From: Clostridiales bacterium UBA1779
Lineage (GTDB): Bacteria; Bacillota; Clostridia; Oscillospirales; CAG-272
Direction of reading: 5' to 3'
Assembly (NCBI GenBank): GCA_002314565.1
Contig: DCGL01000112.1
Coordinates: forward strand, 1 to 15,429
Length of the DNA stretch: 15,429 bases
Shown piece by piece: positions 8,220-12,844 of the stretch. Each line of letters opens with the position of its first letter. The stretch's first letter is position 1. The notes beneath the pieces were generated by a model, which was not told the DNA's origin, ran no database searches, and saw nothing but the letters and a program-made list of their open reading frames with translations. The position numbers and the translations under genes are program-made.

Positions 8220-8300
8220 ATGACAGATGGATACCGGGCTTGTGTCGTGGTTCTCCTGTCATAAGAGAACCACGACGCAAGTCGGATATACCCCTGTCAT
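8220..8300. repeat. Family B palindrome, copy 3 (long imperfect inverted repeat)
   Basis: Two arms of about 36 bases (8220-8255 and 8265-8300) are near reverse complements, with the ends ATGACAG/CTGTCAT and the inner GTCGTGGTTCTC/GAGAACCACGAC perfect, around a 9-base loop. The right arm shares CCACGACGC.AGTCGGAT with the copy at 1228-1280. Confidence 0.75.
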
Positions 8301-8323
8301 ACGCCATCGTTTTGCCTTCGGCG

Positions 8324-8359
8324 GCATTCTTTGATAATATATTATTAACAAAAGAATGC
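8324..8359. repeat. GCATTCTTT hairpin, first of two
   Basis: GCATTCTTT (8324-8332) and AAAAGAATGC (8350-8359) form an inverted repeat around an A/T-rich loop. The same arms recur at 8385-8422. With that copy it fills the gap between the converging pyrophosphatase and deacetylase genes. Confidence 0.5.
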
Positions 8360-8384
8360 AATTTCTTATTCTTATGTCTTTGAC

Positions 8385-8422
8385 TGCATTCTTTTTGAGG
8401 CGTGATATTATAAAAGAATGCA
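8385..8422 (-). terminator. Probable terminator of the deacetylase gene (second GCATTCTTTT hairpin)
   Basis: A perfect 11-base stem, TGCATTCTTTT (8385-8395) with AAAAGAATGCA (8412-8422), 16-base loop. It lies 17 bases beyond the minus-strand stop; the 3' arm on that strand ends with a T run. A 12-base palindrome (GCAAAGCTTTGC, 8426-8437) lies between it and the stop codon. Confidence 0.55.
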
Positions 8423-8438
8423 ATTGCAAAGCTTTGCG

Positions 8439-9290
8439 TCAGTCGATGTGAATCGTTTCACCGGGACCGATTACGTATTCTTTTTCGTTCTTTACACCGC
8501 CGCCGGCAGCCTTGAAATAAATTGTCGTGACTGTGGGATTGTAAATCGTTCTTCCGTCAGCTGAGTTAATCAGTGAATAGAAGGCTGTTAGATAATCGAT
8601 GATTTCAATGTTGGTCGCATACCAGATGTCATCACGGTTTCCGGCTTTTTCGCAGAAATCCTCGATGACGTTCCAGTTTTTGTCACTTAAGAATTCGTAG
8701 CTGTGTCCCCATACATAGAAGAGTCTTGTGCCTTCGCCGGTATCGGCAAGGAACTTGTCAAGCAGCTGCATAAGTCTCTGGTTGTTGTGATGGCAGGTAG
8801 GGTTCCATGCAAGAGGTTCAACAGGAAGATCGAATTTTTCAGTCGTTTTGGTTGTTCTCGCGTAAACGATGCCGCATTTCTTTGCAATGTCGATTACGTT
8901 TGCGGAATAGGTTCCGAAGGGATAGGCATGTCCTCTGACAGTGCACCCGAACAGCTGTTCAAGCTTCATTCTGTCAGCCATAAGTTCAAAGGTGCAGTTT
9001 TCTTCCGCAAGTCTTTCAAGGTAAGGATGCGTATAGCCGTGTGTGGCAACCTCCATGCCTGAATTCGTGTACGTCTTTACGACCTGCGATTCTGTCATAG
9101 TGCGGTGAATGGCGCTGTCGCTGTAAACCGTTCCTTCGGGAGCAAAGGCTCCGCTGTTTAAGTTGAAGGTGCCCTTCATGCCGTTTTTCTTCAATATTTC
9201 AATGAGTCTGATGTCTGACTCAACTCCGTCGTCGTAGCTGAGCGTTATGCATTTGCGCAGACCGCCAGGGAATCTAAGTACTTTTCTCAT
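8439..9290 (-). CDS. Polysaccharide deacetylase family protein (NodB homology)
   Basis: A 283-residue carbohydrate esterase family 4-type protein. ITLSYDDG carries the D20-D21 pair and VATHGYTHPY the zinc motif H84xxxH88; RGHAYPFG (119-126) and VWGHSYE (H196) complete the usual catalytic groove. Such enzymes remove N-acetyl groups from GlcNAc-containing polymers or oligosaccharides. No signal peptide or membrane anchor is visible, so an intracellular substrate or non-classical export must be assumed. The start at 9290 has AAAGGA upstream; the frame runs open to 9392, but that extension crosses the promoter, so it is excluded. It stands alone, divergent from tRNA-Arg, with a perfect consensus promoter and its own terminator. 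The family is clear; the substrate is unknown. Confidence 0.87.
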   Translation of the reverse strand: MRKVLRFPGGLRKCITLSYDDGVESDIRLIEILKKNGMKGTFNLNSGAFAPEGTVYSDSAIHRTMTESQVVKTYTNSGMEVATHGYTHPYLERLAEENCTFELMADRMKLEQLFGCTVRGHAYPFGTYSANVIDIAKKCGIVYARTTKTTEKFDLPVEPLAWNPTCHHNNQRLMQLLDKFLADTGEGTRLFYVWGHSYEFLSDKNWNVIEDFCEKAGNRDDIWYATNIEIIDYLTAFYSLINSADGRTIYNPTVTTIYFKAAGGGVKNEKEYVIGPGETIHID

Positions 9291-9338
9291 AATTTTGTTC
9301 CTTTCAGATAATAATAGGAGTCTAAAAAGTATGGAATA

Positions 9339-9367
9339 ATTATAATATCTGTGCCTTATCTTGTCAA
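9339..9367 (-). promoter_or_regulatory. Perfect consensus promoter of the deacetylase gene
   Basis: On the minus strand: TTGACA (9367-9362), a 17-base spacer and TATAAT (9344-9339). The predicted start is about 40 bases upstream of the ATG. Confidence 0.8.
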
Positions 9368-9378
9368 GTGTTTTTCCC

Positions 9379-9407
9379 TTGACAGAAAGCACTGCTTGTT
9401 GTATAAT
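9379..9407 (+). promoter_or_regulatory. Perfect consensus promoter of tRNA-Arg
   Basis: TTGACA (9379-9384), 17-base spacer, TATAAT (9402-9407), 15 bases before the mature tRNA 5' end. Its -35 box forms an inverted repeat (TGTCAAG/CTTGACA, 9362-9384) with the -35 box of the divergent deacetylase promoter. Confidence 0.85.
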
Positions 9408-9422
9408 AATTAAGCTTCGACT

Positions 9423-9499
9423 CTACCCGTGGCACAGCTGGATAGCGCGCAAGACTCCGACTCTTGAGGCCGCAGGTTCAAATCCTGTCGGGTAGGCCA
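9423..9499 (+). tRNA. tRNA-Arg (anticodon CCG), intact
   Basis: A 77-base cloverleaf with encoded CCA. The acceptor CTACCCG pairs with CGGGTAG (discriminator G). The D arm has loop AGCTGGATA; the anticodon stem CAAGA/TCTTG has loop CTCCGAC, giving anticodon CCG, which reads CGG. The variable loop is 5 bases and the T arm is GCAGG-TTCAAAT-CCTGT. It is preceded by a perfect promoter and followed directly by a strong terminator. Confidence 0.95.
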
Positions 9500-9546
9500 A
9501 TATACAAAAGCAGCGGGGCTCAGGGAGCCCTGCTGTTTTTGTATAT
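9500..9546 (+). terminator. Terminator of tRNA-Arg
   Basis: A 22-base stem, 9500-9521 with 9525-9546 (two G-U pairs), three-base loop AGG, T run near the base of the 3' arm. It begins right after the CCA end. Confidence 0.8.
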
Positions 9547-9547
9547 C

Positions 9548-9593
9548 GACCTACCCACACGGATTTGCCTGGGTTTTGCTTGCAAAACCCAGG
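9548..9593. repeat. Inverted tRNA 3'-end fragment with hairpin
   Basis: The reverse complement of about 9548-9571 reads CAGGCAAATCC then GGGTAGG, a shortened copy of the T-arm and acceptor of the neighbouring tRNA-Arg in inverse orientation. It runs into a perfect 12-base hairpin, CCTGGGTTTTGC (9568-9579) / GCAAAACCCAGG (9582-9593). A matching arrangement follows the second tRNA copy at 12797-12844. Confidence 0.55.
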
Positions 9594-9646
9594 TTCACAT
9601 TCGCGAAGCGAATCCCGGCTATGCCGGTACCCTGTCGGGTAGGCCA
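9590..9646 (+). repeat. Left 57-base direct repeat: partial tRNA-Arg 3' end with hairpin insertion (candidate attachment site)
   Basis: Identical base for base to 12631-12687. It contains the T arm of tRNA-Arg with the enlarged two-hairpin T-loop, the acceptor 3' strand CGGGTAG and GCCA, but no 5' half of the tRNA. A partial tRNA 3' end at the border of AT-rich accessory DNA is what tRNA-site integration usually leaves; see the findings for the unusual aspects. Confidence 0.7.
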
Positions 9647-9661
9647 CAAAAAATCTTAGAA

Positions 9662-9991
9662 TTATCCTTGTCCCTTATGTTCCTGTGACAGATAATCAGA
9701 AACACTATCATGCCAGTCTGTTTCGCTAATTGAATTGAACGCTATAGTAACATTAATATTGTTCAAATCTGAGATGTATTTTTTTGCAAGTGAAAAGCTG
9801 TTTTCAATGGTAATGTTCTCATCTATCACATCACAAAAATGAGCAAATATTGTAGGATCAGCGGAACTTTTATCTGAAAAAAGGAATGGATTGGCACTGC
9901 TGAGATATTCGCCGACAACAGCATCTCCGGTATCGTCCCATTCTGCATCAAGGACAAAGAAAATCATACAAAATAATTCAAATTGGTTCAT
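9662..9991 (-). CDS. Small acidic protein, probable immunity protein of the adjacent toxin
   Basis: A 109-residue protein with many D/E residues and no signal peptide. Visible conserved-looking stretches are FVLDAEWDDTG, SANPFLFSDKSSADP and AFNSISETDW; I recall similar stretches in immunity proteins of polymorphic toxin loci, but cannot give a family name. It overlaps the end of the toxin-like gene by four bases (ATGA), with AGGAG upstream of its start, so the two are translationally coupled. That order, with a small acidic protein directly after a basic nuclease-like toxin, is the usual toxin-immunity arrangement. Function is inferred from position and charge. The AT-rich base composition matches the other genes of the segment and differs from the flanking housekeeping genes. 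Confidence 0.6.
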   Translation of the reverse strand: MNQFELFCMIFFVLDAEWDDTGDAVVGEYLSSANPFLFSDKSSADPTIFAHFCDVIDENITIENSFSLAKKYISDLNNINVTIAFNSISETDWHDSVSDYLSQEHKGQG

Positions 9992-10407
9992 TTCTGTTTT
10001 CTCCTTTTAACCGGATTGTTGTAATAACCGGTCTCATTATTCCAAAGACGCGGGAATGTGTTTCTTCCGCCCTCATTTATAGTCGTGCCTTGATAACGTA
10101 CCCAATTTTGAAACCCGTCACTTGTTGTATCAGCATTCCAGAAGTTACCATATTTATCTTTCCCAATAAACTTGCTTTTGTCATTTGCTAAATCTGTAAG
10201 TAATTTTCTGTTCTCAGGAGTATCGATAATATGGCCTTCTCGGTCTCCGAAAATATGATTGATTTGAGAAATGTCATTTGGAAGAGAAACAATATTGGAA
10301 AGGCGTTGCTCGTTTTCGATTGCCGCCGTTTCCGAATTCAATTGTTCAATATTTTCCTGAGCTCCGTTGGTGCCGTTGCTGATTCCGCTGGTTTTTCCGC
10401 TACTCAT
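9988..10407 (-). CDS. Nuclease-like polymorphic-toxin C-terminal domain protein
   Basis: A 139-residue protein. Residues 1-45 are polar and probably a linker (SSGKTSGISNGTNG, then E/N-rich). Residues about 46-130 resemble a toxin domain found at the C-termini of contact-dependent and Rhs-type toxins: QINHIFGDREGHI with H51 and H59, DTPENRKLL, KDKYGNFW and WVRYQGTTINEGGRN. I place it tentatively among BECR-fold RNase toxins, from pattern memory only. The C-terminus is basic (KRRKQK). There is no secretion signal. The start overlaps the DUF4417 gene stop by four bases (ATGA), with an AAAGGGGG ribosome site, and its own stop overlaps the immunity-like gene. The short polar N-terminus suggests a toxin module detached from, or attached by coupling to, the upstream protein. 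Confidence 0.6.
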   Translation of the reverse strand: MSSGKTSGISNGTNGAQENIEQLNSETAAIENEQRLSNIVSLPNDISQINHIFGDREGHIIDTPENRKLLTDLANDKSKFIGKDKYGNFWNADTTSDGFQNWVRYQGTTINEGGRNTFPRLWNNETGYYNNPVKRRKQK

Positions 10408-11177
10408 GCAATCGCCCCCTTTGATGCACGCTGATTCCGACGACGCATGGTATTATCAACAATGAGAACATCAATTCCTTTGACAATCGCATAGTCAAAC
10501 AAGCTAAGTGACGTTTTGTCTTTCCCGCAAACAGAATAAACAAGAATGGTTTTCAATGGAAAGTGATCGACTGCATATCTTACTGTTTCTTTAATTCGCT
10601 GTCTGTCACTCGCATATCTGACGTGGCTTTTGGTACTGAAACACATTACGGTACACTTTTCAAAACCACTCATATACAAATCAAGCTTGTCTACAGAAAG
10701 GTACGTTGCATTGGGGATAACAACGGCTCCGATTTCCAGAACGAACCAAAGAATAATGATGCGTACTTTGAAAAGCCTATATTCGTTTTCAAAATGCCAG
10801 ATATCATCAAACATAGAATAATCCGGAGCAATTACAAAAGCGACACCCCTGTATAGATTTTTGTATTTTTCAAGGAGCCTATTATTCTTATAGTAGATGG
10901 CGTTGTAAAGGCCGTCAATCTTGTCAAAAGCACGGTCATAAGTGTAAAATGCCACAGCAGTCAGCGGCGTTTTGTGGAAAGCAGACGGTTCACAATTCAA
11001 TGCTATATAATCCGGATAAACAGAAGGGTCACAATGGTGAATCGGCAAATCATATTCGTTCAGAAATGATTGATTCAACAAATCTGCAATACCATAGTTC
11101 AACTTGTTCGGGATGTCGATACTATTCCTTTCGACACTCCCGTTGGGACAGAGTTGTTTACTGGTTATTTTTCGCAT
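10404..11177 (-). CDS. DUF4417-like protein
   Basis: A 257-residue protein whose central part matches my memory of the DUF4417 family: TAVAFYTYDRAFD (73-85), GVAFVIAPDYSMFDD (111-125), GAVVIPNATYLS (150-161), then a segment ending in ILVYSVCGK. DUF4417 proteins occur mostly on phages and integrative elements; their biochemical role is unknown to me. It is the first gene of a coupled trio (DUF4417, toxin-like, immunity-like). The ATG at 11177 has only a weak upstream site, while a strong GGAGGA (11205-11210) serves an ATG at 11199 in another frame, so translation may be coupled through a short leader ORF. The C-terminus is basic (RRRNQRASK). Confidence 0.65.
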   Translation of the reverse strand: MRKITSKQLCPNGSVERNSIDIPNKLNYGIADLLNQSFLNEYDLPIHHCDPSVYPDYIALNCEPSAFHKTPLTAVAFYTYDRAFDKIDGLYNAIYYKNNRLLEKYKNLYRGVAFVIAPDYSMFDDIWHFENEYRLFKVRIIILWFVLEIGAVVIPNATYLSVDKLDLYMSGFEKCTVMCFSTKSHVRYASDRQRIKETVRYAVDHFPLKTILVYSVCGKDKTSLSLFDYAIVKGIDVLIVDNTMRRRNQRASKGAIA

Positions 11178-11199
11178 GGAAATACCTAATTAGGATCAT
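11158..11199 (-). CDS. Possible 13-codon leader ORF before DUF4417
   Basis: An ATG at 11199 lies 5 bases after GGAGGA (11205-11210), the best ribosome site in this area. It opens a 13-codon frame (MILIRYFHAKNNQ) overlapping the DUF4417 start out of frame. It may be a coupling leader, or mark a frameshift near the true start of DUF4417. Nothing else supports it. Confidence 0.25.
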   Translation of the reverse strand: MILIRYFHAKNNQ

Positions 11200-11287
11200 A
11201 ACAATCCTCCTTTTTGCTCATACAGCAAGACACTGAGACTTTATAGTATTTTGTCTTGAGGATGAATCTCCAAGGTATTTCAATCTT

Positions 11288-11357
11288 ACGAATGACGAGC
11301 AGAAATACCCGGATATTCACACTTGAAAAAGAATAATGTGCTTTGTCGAGCTTTTTT
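11288..11357 (+). repeat. Decayed upstream copy of the small-RNA-like unit
   Basis: Bases 11288-11313 match 11405-11430 at 22 of 26 positions (ACGAATGA.GAG.AGAAAT core), 117 bases apart. This copy has an 8-base inverted repeat GGTATTTC/GAAATACC (11274-11281 with 11302-11309) and a T run at 11352-11357, but no clear promoter and only a poor terminator stem. Confidence 0.45.
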
Positions 11358-11368
11358 GCCGAAAAGAC

Positions 11369-11397
11369 TTGACTTTTTTTCCGAGATATAGTAGAAT
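11369..11397 (+). promoter_or_regulatory. Near-consensus plus-strand promoter inside the accessory segment
   Basis: TTGACT (11369-11374), 17-base spacer, TAGAAT (11392-11397). All surrounding genes are on the minus strand, so it serves no protein gene; it leads to a strong terminator 40 bases on. Confidence 0.55.
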
Positions 11398-11403
11398 TAC
11401 TCA

Positions 11404-11480
11404 CACGAATGATGAGTAGAAATGCTCGGAGTCTGCACTGTTTTGATTGTTGCCGCAATTAAAATAGTGCTTTCTTTTTA
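11404..11480 (+). ncRNA. Candidate small RNA of about 76 nt
   Basis: This is the interval between the predicted start of the plus-strand promoter and the terminator T run. The 5' half contains GAGTA-GAAA-TGCTC, a short stem closed by a GAAA tetraloop. The 3' half is a 15-base terminator stem. No open reading frame of note lies in it. It sits in the gap between the XRE/ImmA pair and the DUF4417-toxin-immunity trio, where a regulatory or antitoxin RNA would be plausible, but no target complementarity was established. Confidence 0.42.
11435..11480 (+). terminator. Strong intrinsic terminator of the small-RNA candidate
   Basis: Stem 11435-11449 with 11456-11470: 15 pairs including two G-U, loop TTGCCG, followed by TTTCTTTTT. 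It works in the plus direction only; the minus side has no T run. Confidence 0.75.
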
Positions 11481-11526
11481 CAAAAACACTCAAGTGAACC
11501 ACTTCCTTTCGTTTCAAAGTTAAATA

Positions 11527-12117
11527 TTATTTGTGACTTTGACAAATAACATCATCGTATTGACTTTTTAACAAATGTTTTAGCAAAGGCTTTTCATAAT
11601 CAAATAATGTATCACCATACCGGTTACGTCTATTACGGAGATTTTTCACAATATAAGTAGCCATATCATAATCAACAGCAAAATCAGCAACTATCTGATT
11701 GATGTTTGTAATATTCAATGCAATCAAATAGGATATTGGAGCGAGAAAATATTTACCAAAGTAATCCGCAAGGTCGTCATTTTCGGTTTTTTCATCAGTG
11801 TCTTCACATACATAATGCCTGATCTCATGGAAAATGTTCCTTCTCATATTCCCCTCAGAGCCTCCTTCATCTATATTGTTATTAAAGAAAATCATAGGCG
11901 GAGAGTTATATGTCGGTGGAACATAAAATCCGGAAAGAGATTTCTTTTTCAATAGCTCACGTTCCTCTATCGGGAACTCGCTGTATGGCAACAAGCAGAC
12001 TCCCATTTTATGACAAACTTCTTTTTCATCTATTGGGAAAGAATGAATGTCATAATCAATGTATATTTGTCCAACAAGTTCCGCCATCTTGTCGTAATTT
12101 TCACCGCTTCTGTACAT
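11527..12117 (-). CDS. ImmA/IrrE family metallopeptidase
   Basis: A 196-residue protein with the HExxH zinc motif HEIRH at 97-101 in NIFHEIRHYVCED, followed by the family's ADYF.KYFLAP stretch (117-127). The usual glutamate just before that stretch is not obvious (DDLADYF), so the third ligand is uncertain. ImmA of ICEBs1 and phage relatives cleave the partner XRE repressor to induce the element; similar pairs also act as toxin-antitoxin or anti-phage modules (RosmerTA type). The start codon shares one base with the stop of the XRE gene (TGATG), so the two are coupled. The C-terminal third has no motif I recognise. Base composition is AT-rich like the rest of the segment. Confidence 0.82.
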   Translation of the reverse strand: MYRSGENYDKMAELVGQIYIDYDIHSFPIDEKEVCHKMGVCLLPYSEFPIEERELLKKKSLSGFYVPPTYNSPPMIFFNNNIDEGGSEGNMRRNIFHEIRHYVCEDTDEKTENDDLADYFGKYFLAPISYLIALNITNINQIVADFAVDYDMATYIVKNLRNRRNRYGDTLFDYEKPLLKHLLKSQYDDVICQSHK

Positions 12118-12428
12118 CAGTTCATAGAGCCTAAAATCAAAGAAATAAGTTTGTTTTTCTCTTCGGGTGTCAGTTCGGCTCCATATCTGGCAACTGCAGT
12201 AGAGATAGCATTATAAGCAGATATGGACTTGTCCGCTTCATCAAGCAAATATGTAGTTTCAACATTTAGTGCCTTTGCAATATTTACTACTATGTCGAGT
12301 CTGGGGCGCTGTTCGCTTCGAAGATATCTCGAAATTGAACTTTCTGTAATTCCACTTAACCTTGCCAAATCCTTTTGTGATAAGTCTTTTTTTTGCATTA
12401 GGTCTAAGACCTTTTCCTTCCAAGACAT
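12117..12428 (-). CDS. XRE-family helix-turn-helix repressor
   Basis: A 103-residue protein with a Cro/CI-type HTH at about 17-38 (LSQKDLARLSGITESSISRYL) followed by RPRLDIVVNIAKALNV, the usual helix 4-5 region, and a short C-terminal helix. The start at 12428 has AGGAG upstream; the frame continues to 12494 but that extension runs through the promoter. It is followed by and coupled to the ImmA-like gene, matching the ImmR-ImmA arrangement of integrative elements. A perfect promoter lies upstream, with an inverted repeat filling its spacer, so autorepression is likely. Regulated targets other than itself cannot be seen. Confidence 0.88.
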   Translation of the reverse strand: MSWKEKVLDLMQKKDLSQKDLARLSGITESSISRYLRSEQRPRLDIVVNIAKALNVETTYLLDEADKSISAYNAISTAVARYGAELTPEEKNKLISLILGSMN

Positions 12429-12465
12429 AATATTTCTCCTTTGACTATTTGATGGGATTGTATAT

Positions 12466-12494
12466 ATTATACATTGCAAAAATGCAATTGTCAA
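12466..12494 (-). promoter_or_regulatory. Perfect consensus promoter of XRE/ImmA with operator in the spacer
   Basis: On the minus strand TTGACA (12494-12489), a 17-base spacer and TATAAT (12471-12466). The spacer is almost wholly an inverted repeat, ATTGCA-4-TGCAAT (12473-12488), ideally placed for a dimeric repressor to block RNA polymerase. Confidence 0.75.
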
Positions 12495-12538
12495 TAATCA
12501 AAATGAAATTTTATGATGTTGTATATTCAGTATATTCA

Positions 12539-12567
12539 TTGACCGAAAGCACTTCTTGTTGTAAAAT
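12539..12567 (+). promoter_or_regulatory. Decayed duplicate of the tRNA-Arg promoter
   Basis: TTGACC (12539-12544), 17-base spacer, TAAAAT (12562-12567). The stretch GAAAGCACTTCTTGTTG matches the spacer at 9385-9401 with one difference, so the promoter was duplicated with the tRNA and has since lost one consensus base in each box. Confidence 0.6.
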
Positions 12568-12580
12568 AATAAGCTAAAAT

Positions 12581-12687
12581 CTACCCGTGGCACAGCTGGA
12601 TAGCGCGCAAGACTCCGACTCTTGAGGCCGCAGGTTCACATTCGCGAAGCGAATCCCGGCTATGCCGGTACCCTGTCGGGTAGGCCA
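12581..12687 (+). tRNA. tRNA-Arg(CCG) copy with 30-base net insertion in the T-loop (probable pseudo-tRNA)
   Basis: The 5' portion through the T-stem 5' strand is identical to the intact copy at 9423-9499: acceptor, D arm, anticodon loop CTCCGAC and variable loop. The T-stem (GCAGG/CCTGT), acceptor 3' strand and CCA are also kept. The T-loop is 37 bases instead of 7 and holds two perfect hairpins, ATTCGC-GAA-GCGAAT (12640-12654) and CCGGC-TAT-GCCGG (12656-12668). The loss of a normal T-loop and the weakened promoter point to a pseudogene, though every other element is intact. Confidence 0.75.
12631..12687 (+). repeat. Right 57-base direct repeat (candidate attachment site)
   Basis: Exact copy of 9590-9646, 3041 bases away, within the second tRNA-Arg. 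The two repeats bracket the AT-rich accessory segment. Confidence 0.7.
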
Positions 12688-12694
12688 AAATGAA

Positions 12695-12755
12695 GCCTCA
12701 TCCGTCAAAGTCGGACCATGCCGACTTTGCCACCTTCCCCTGTGGGGAAGGCAAG
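12695..12755 (+). repeat. Palindromic intergenic repeat, family A, copy 2
   Basis: GCCTCATCCGTC, hairpin CAAAGTCGG/CCGACTTTG around ACCATG, then CACC and hairpin CCTTCCCC-TGT-GGGGAAGG, ending GGCAAG. The outer parts match copy 1 (1174-1225, minus); the middle hairpin is unrelated in sequence, so the middle is a variable slot. Confidence 0.7.
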
Positions 12756-12790
12756 AAAAGAGAGGGAACTTAGGAGTCCCTCTCTCTTTA
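12756..12790. terminator. Terminator between tRNA-Arg copy 2 and ddh
   Basis: A 9-base stem, 12759-12767 with 12777-12785 (AGAGAGGGA type), 9-base loop. On the minus strand it is followed by TTTTCTT, serving the ddh operon; on the plus strand by a weaker TCTTTA. Confidence 0.6.
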
Positions 12791-12796
12791 TGTATC

Positions 12797-12844
12797 GGCC
12801 TACCCACGGATTTGCCTGTATTTTTGCTTTGCAAAAATAGCAGG
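12797..12844. repeat. Second inverted tRNA 3'-end fragment with hairpin
   Basis: The reverse complement of 12797-12818 reads CAGGCAAATCC then GGGTAGGCC, again a shortened inverse of the tRNA-Arg 3' end. It runs into a hairpin TATTTTTGC-TTT-GCAAAAATA (12819-12839), enclosed by CCTG/CAGG. It abuts the ddh stop codon. Confidence 0.5.

Noticed and set aside
8137..8383. Open frames on both strands through the palindrome block
   Set aside because: They are translations of inverted repeats (mirrored RRG.L peptides), not genes.
9423..9688. 74-residue frames on both strands across tRNA-Arg
   Set aside because: These are translations of the tRNA and its repeated 3' end; the PTGFEPAAS-type peptide is a well-known tRNA artefact.
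11405..11430. Resemblance of TGATGAG...GAAA to a hammerhead ribozyme core
   Set aside because: The conserved C before UGAUGA is absent, no stem II separates the two boxes, and the other copy reads TGACGAG.
11186..11458. 90-residue minus-strand frame
   Set aside because: It needs a TTG start, spans the two non-coding repeats (hence its repeated FLL.IR peptide) and the terminator stem, and has no ribosome site.
1174..12755. Dispersed hairpin repeats as a CRISPR array
   Set aside because: Copies are scattered, differ in middle sequence, have no regular spacers, and no cas genes are present.
12574..12834. Minus-strand 86-residue frame
   Set aside because: It is antisense to the altered tRNA and the family A repeat; composition reflects hairpins.
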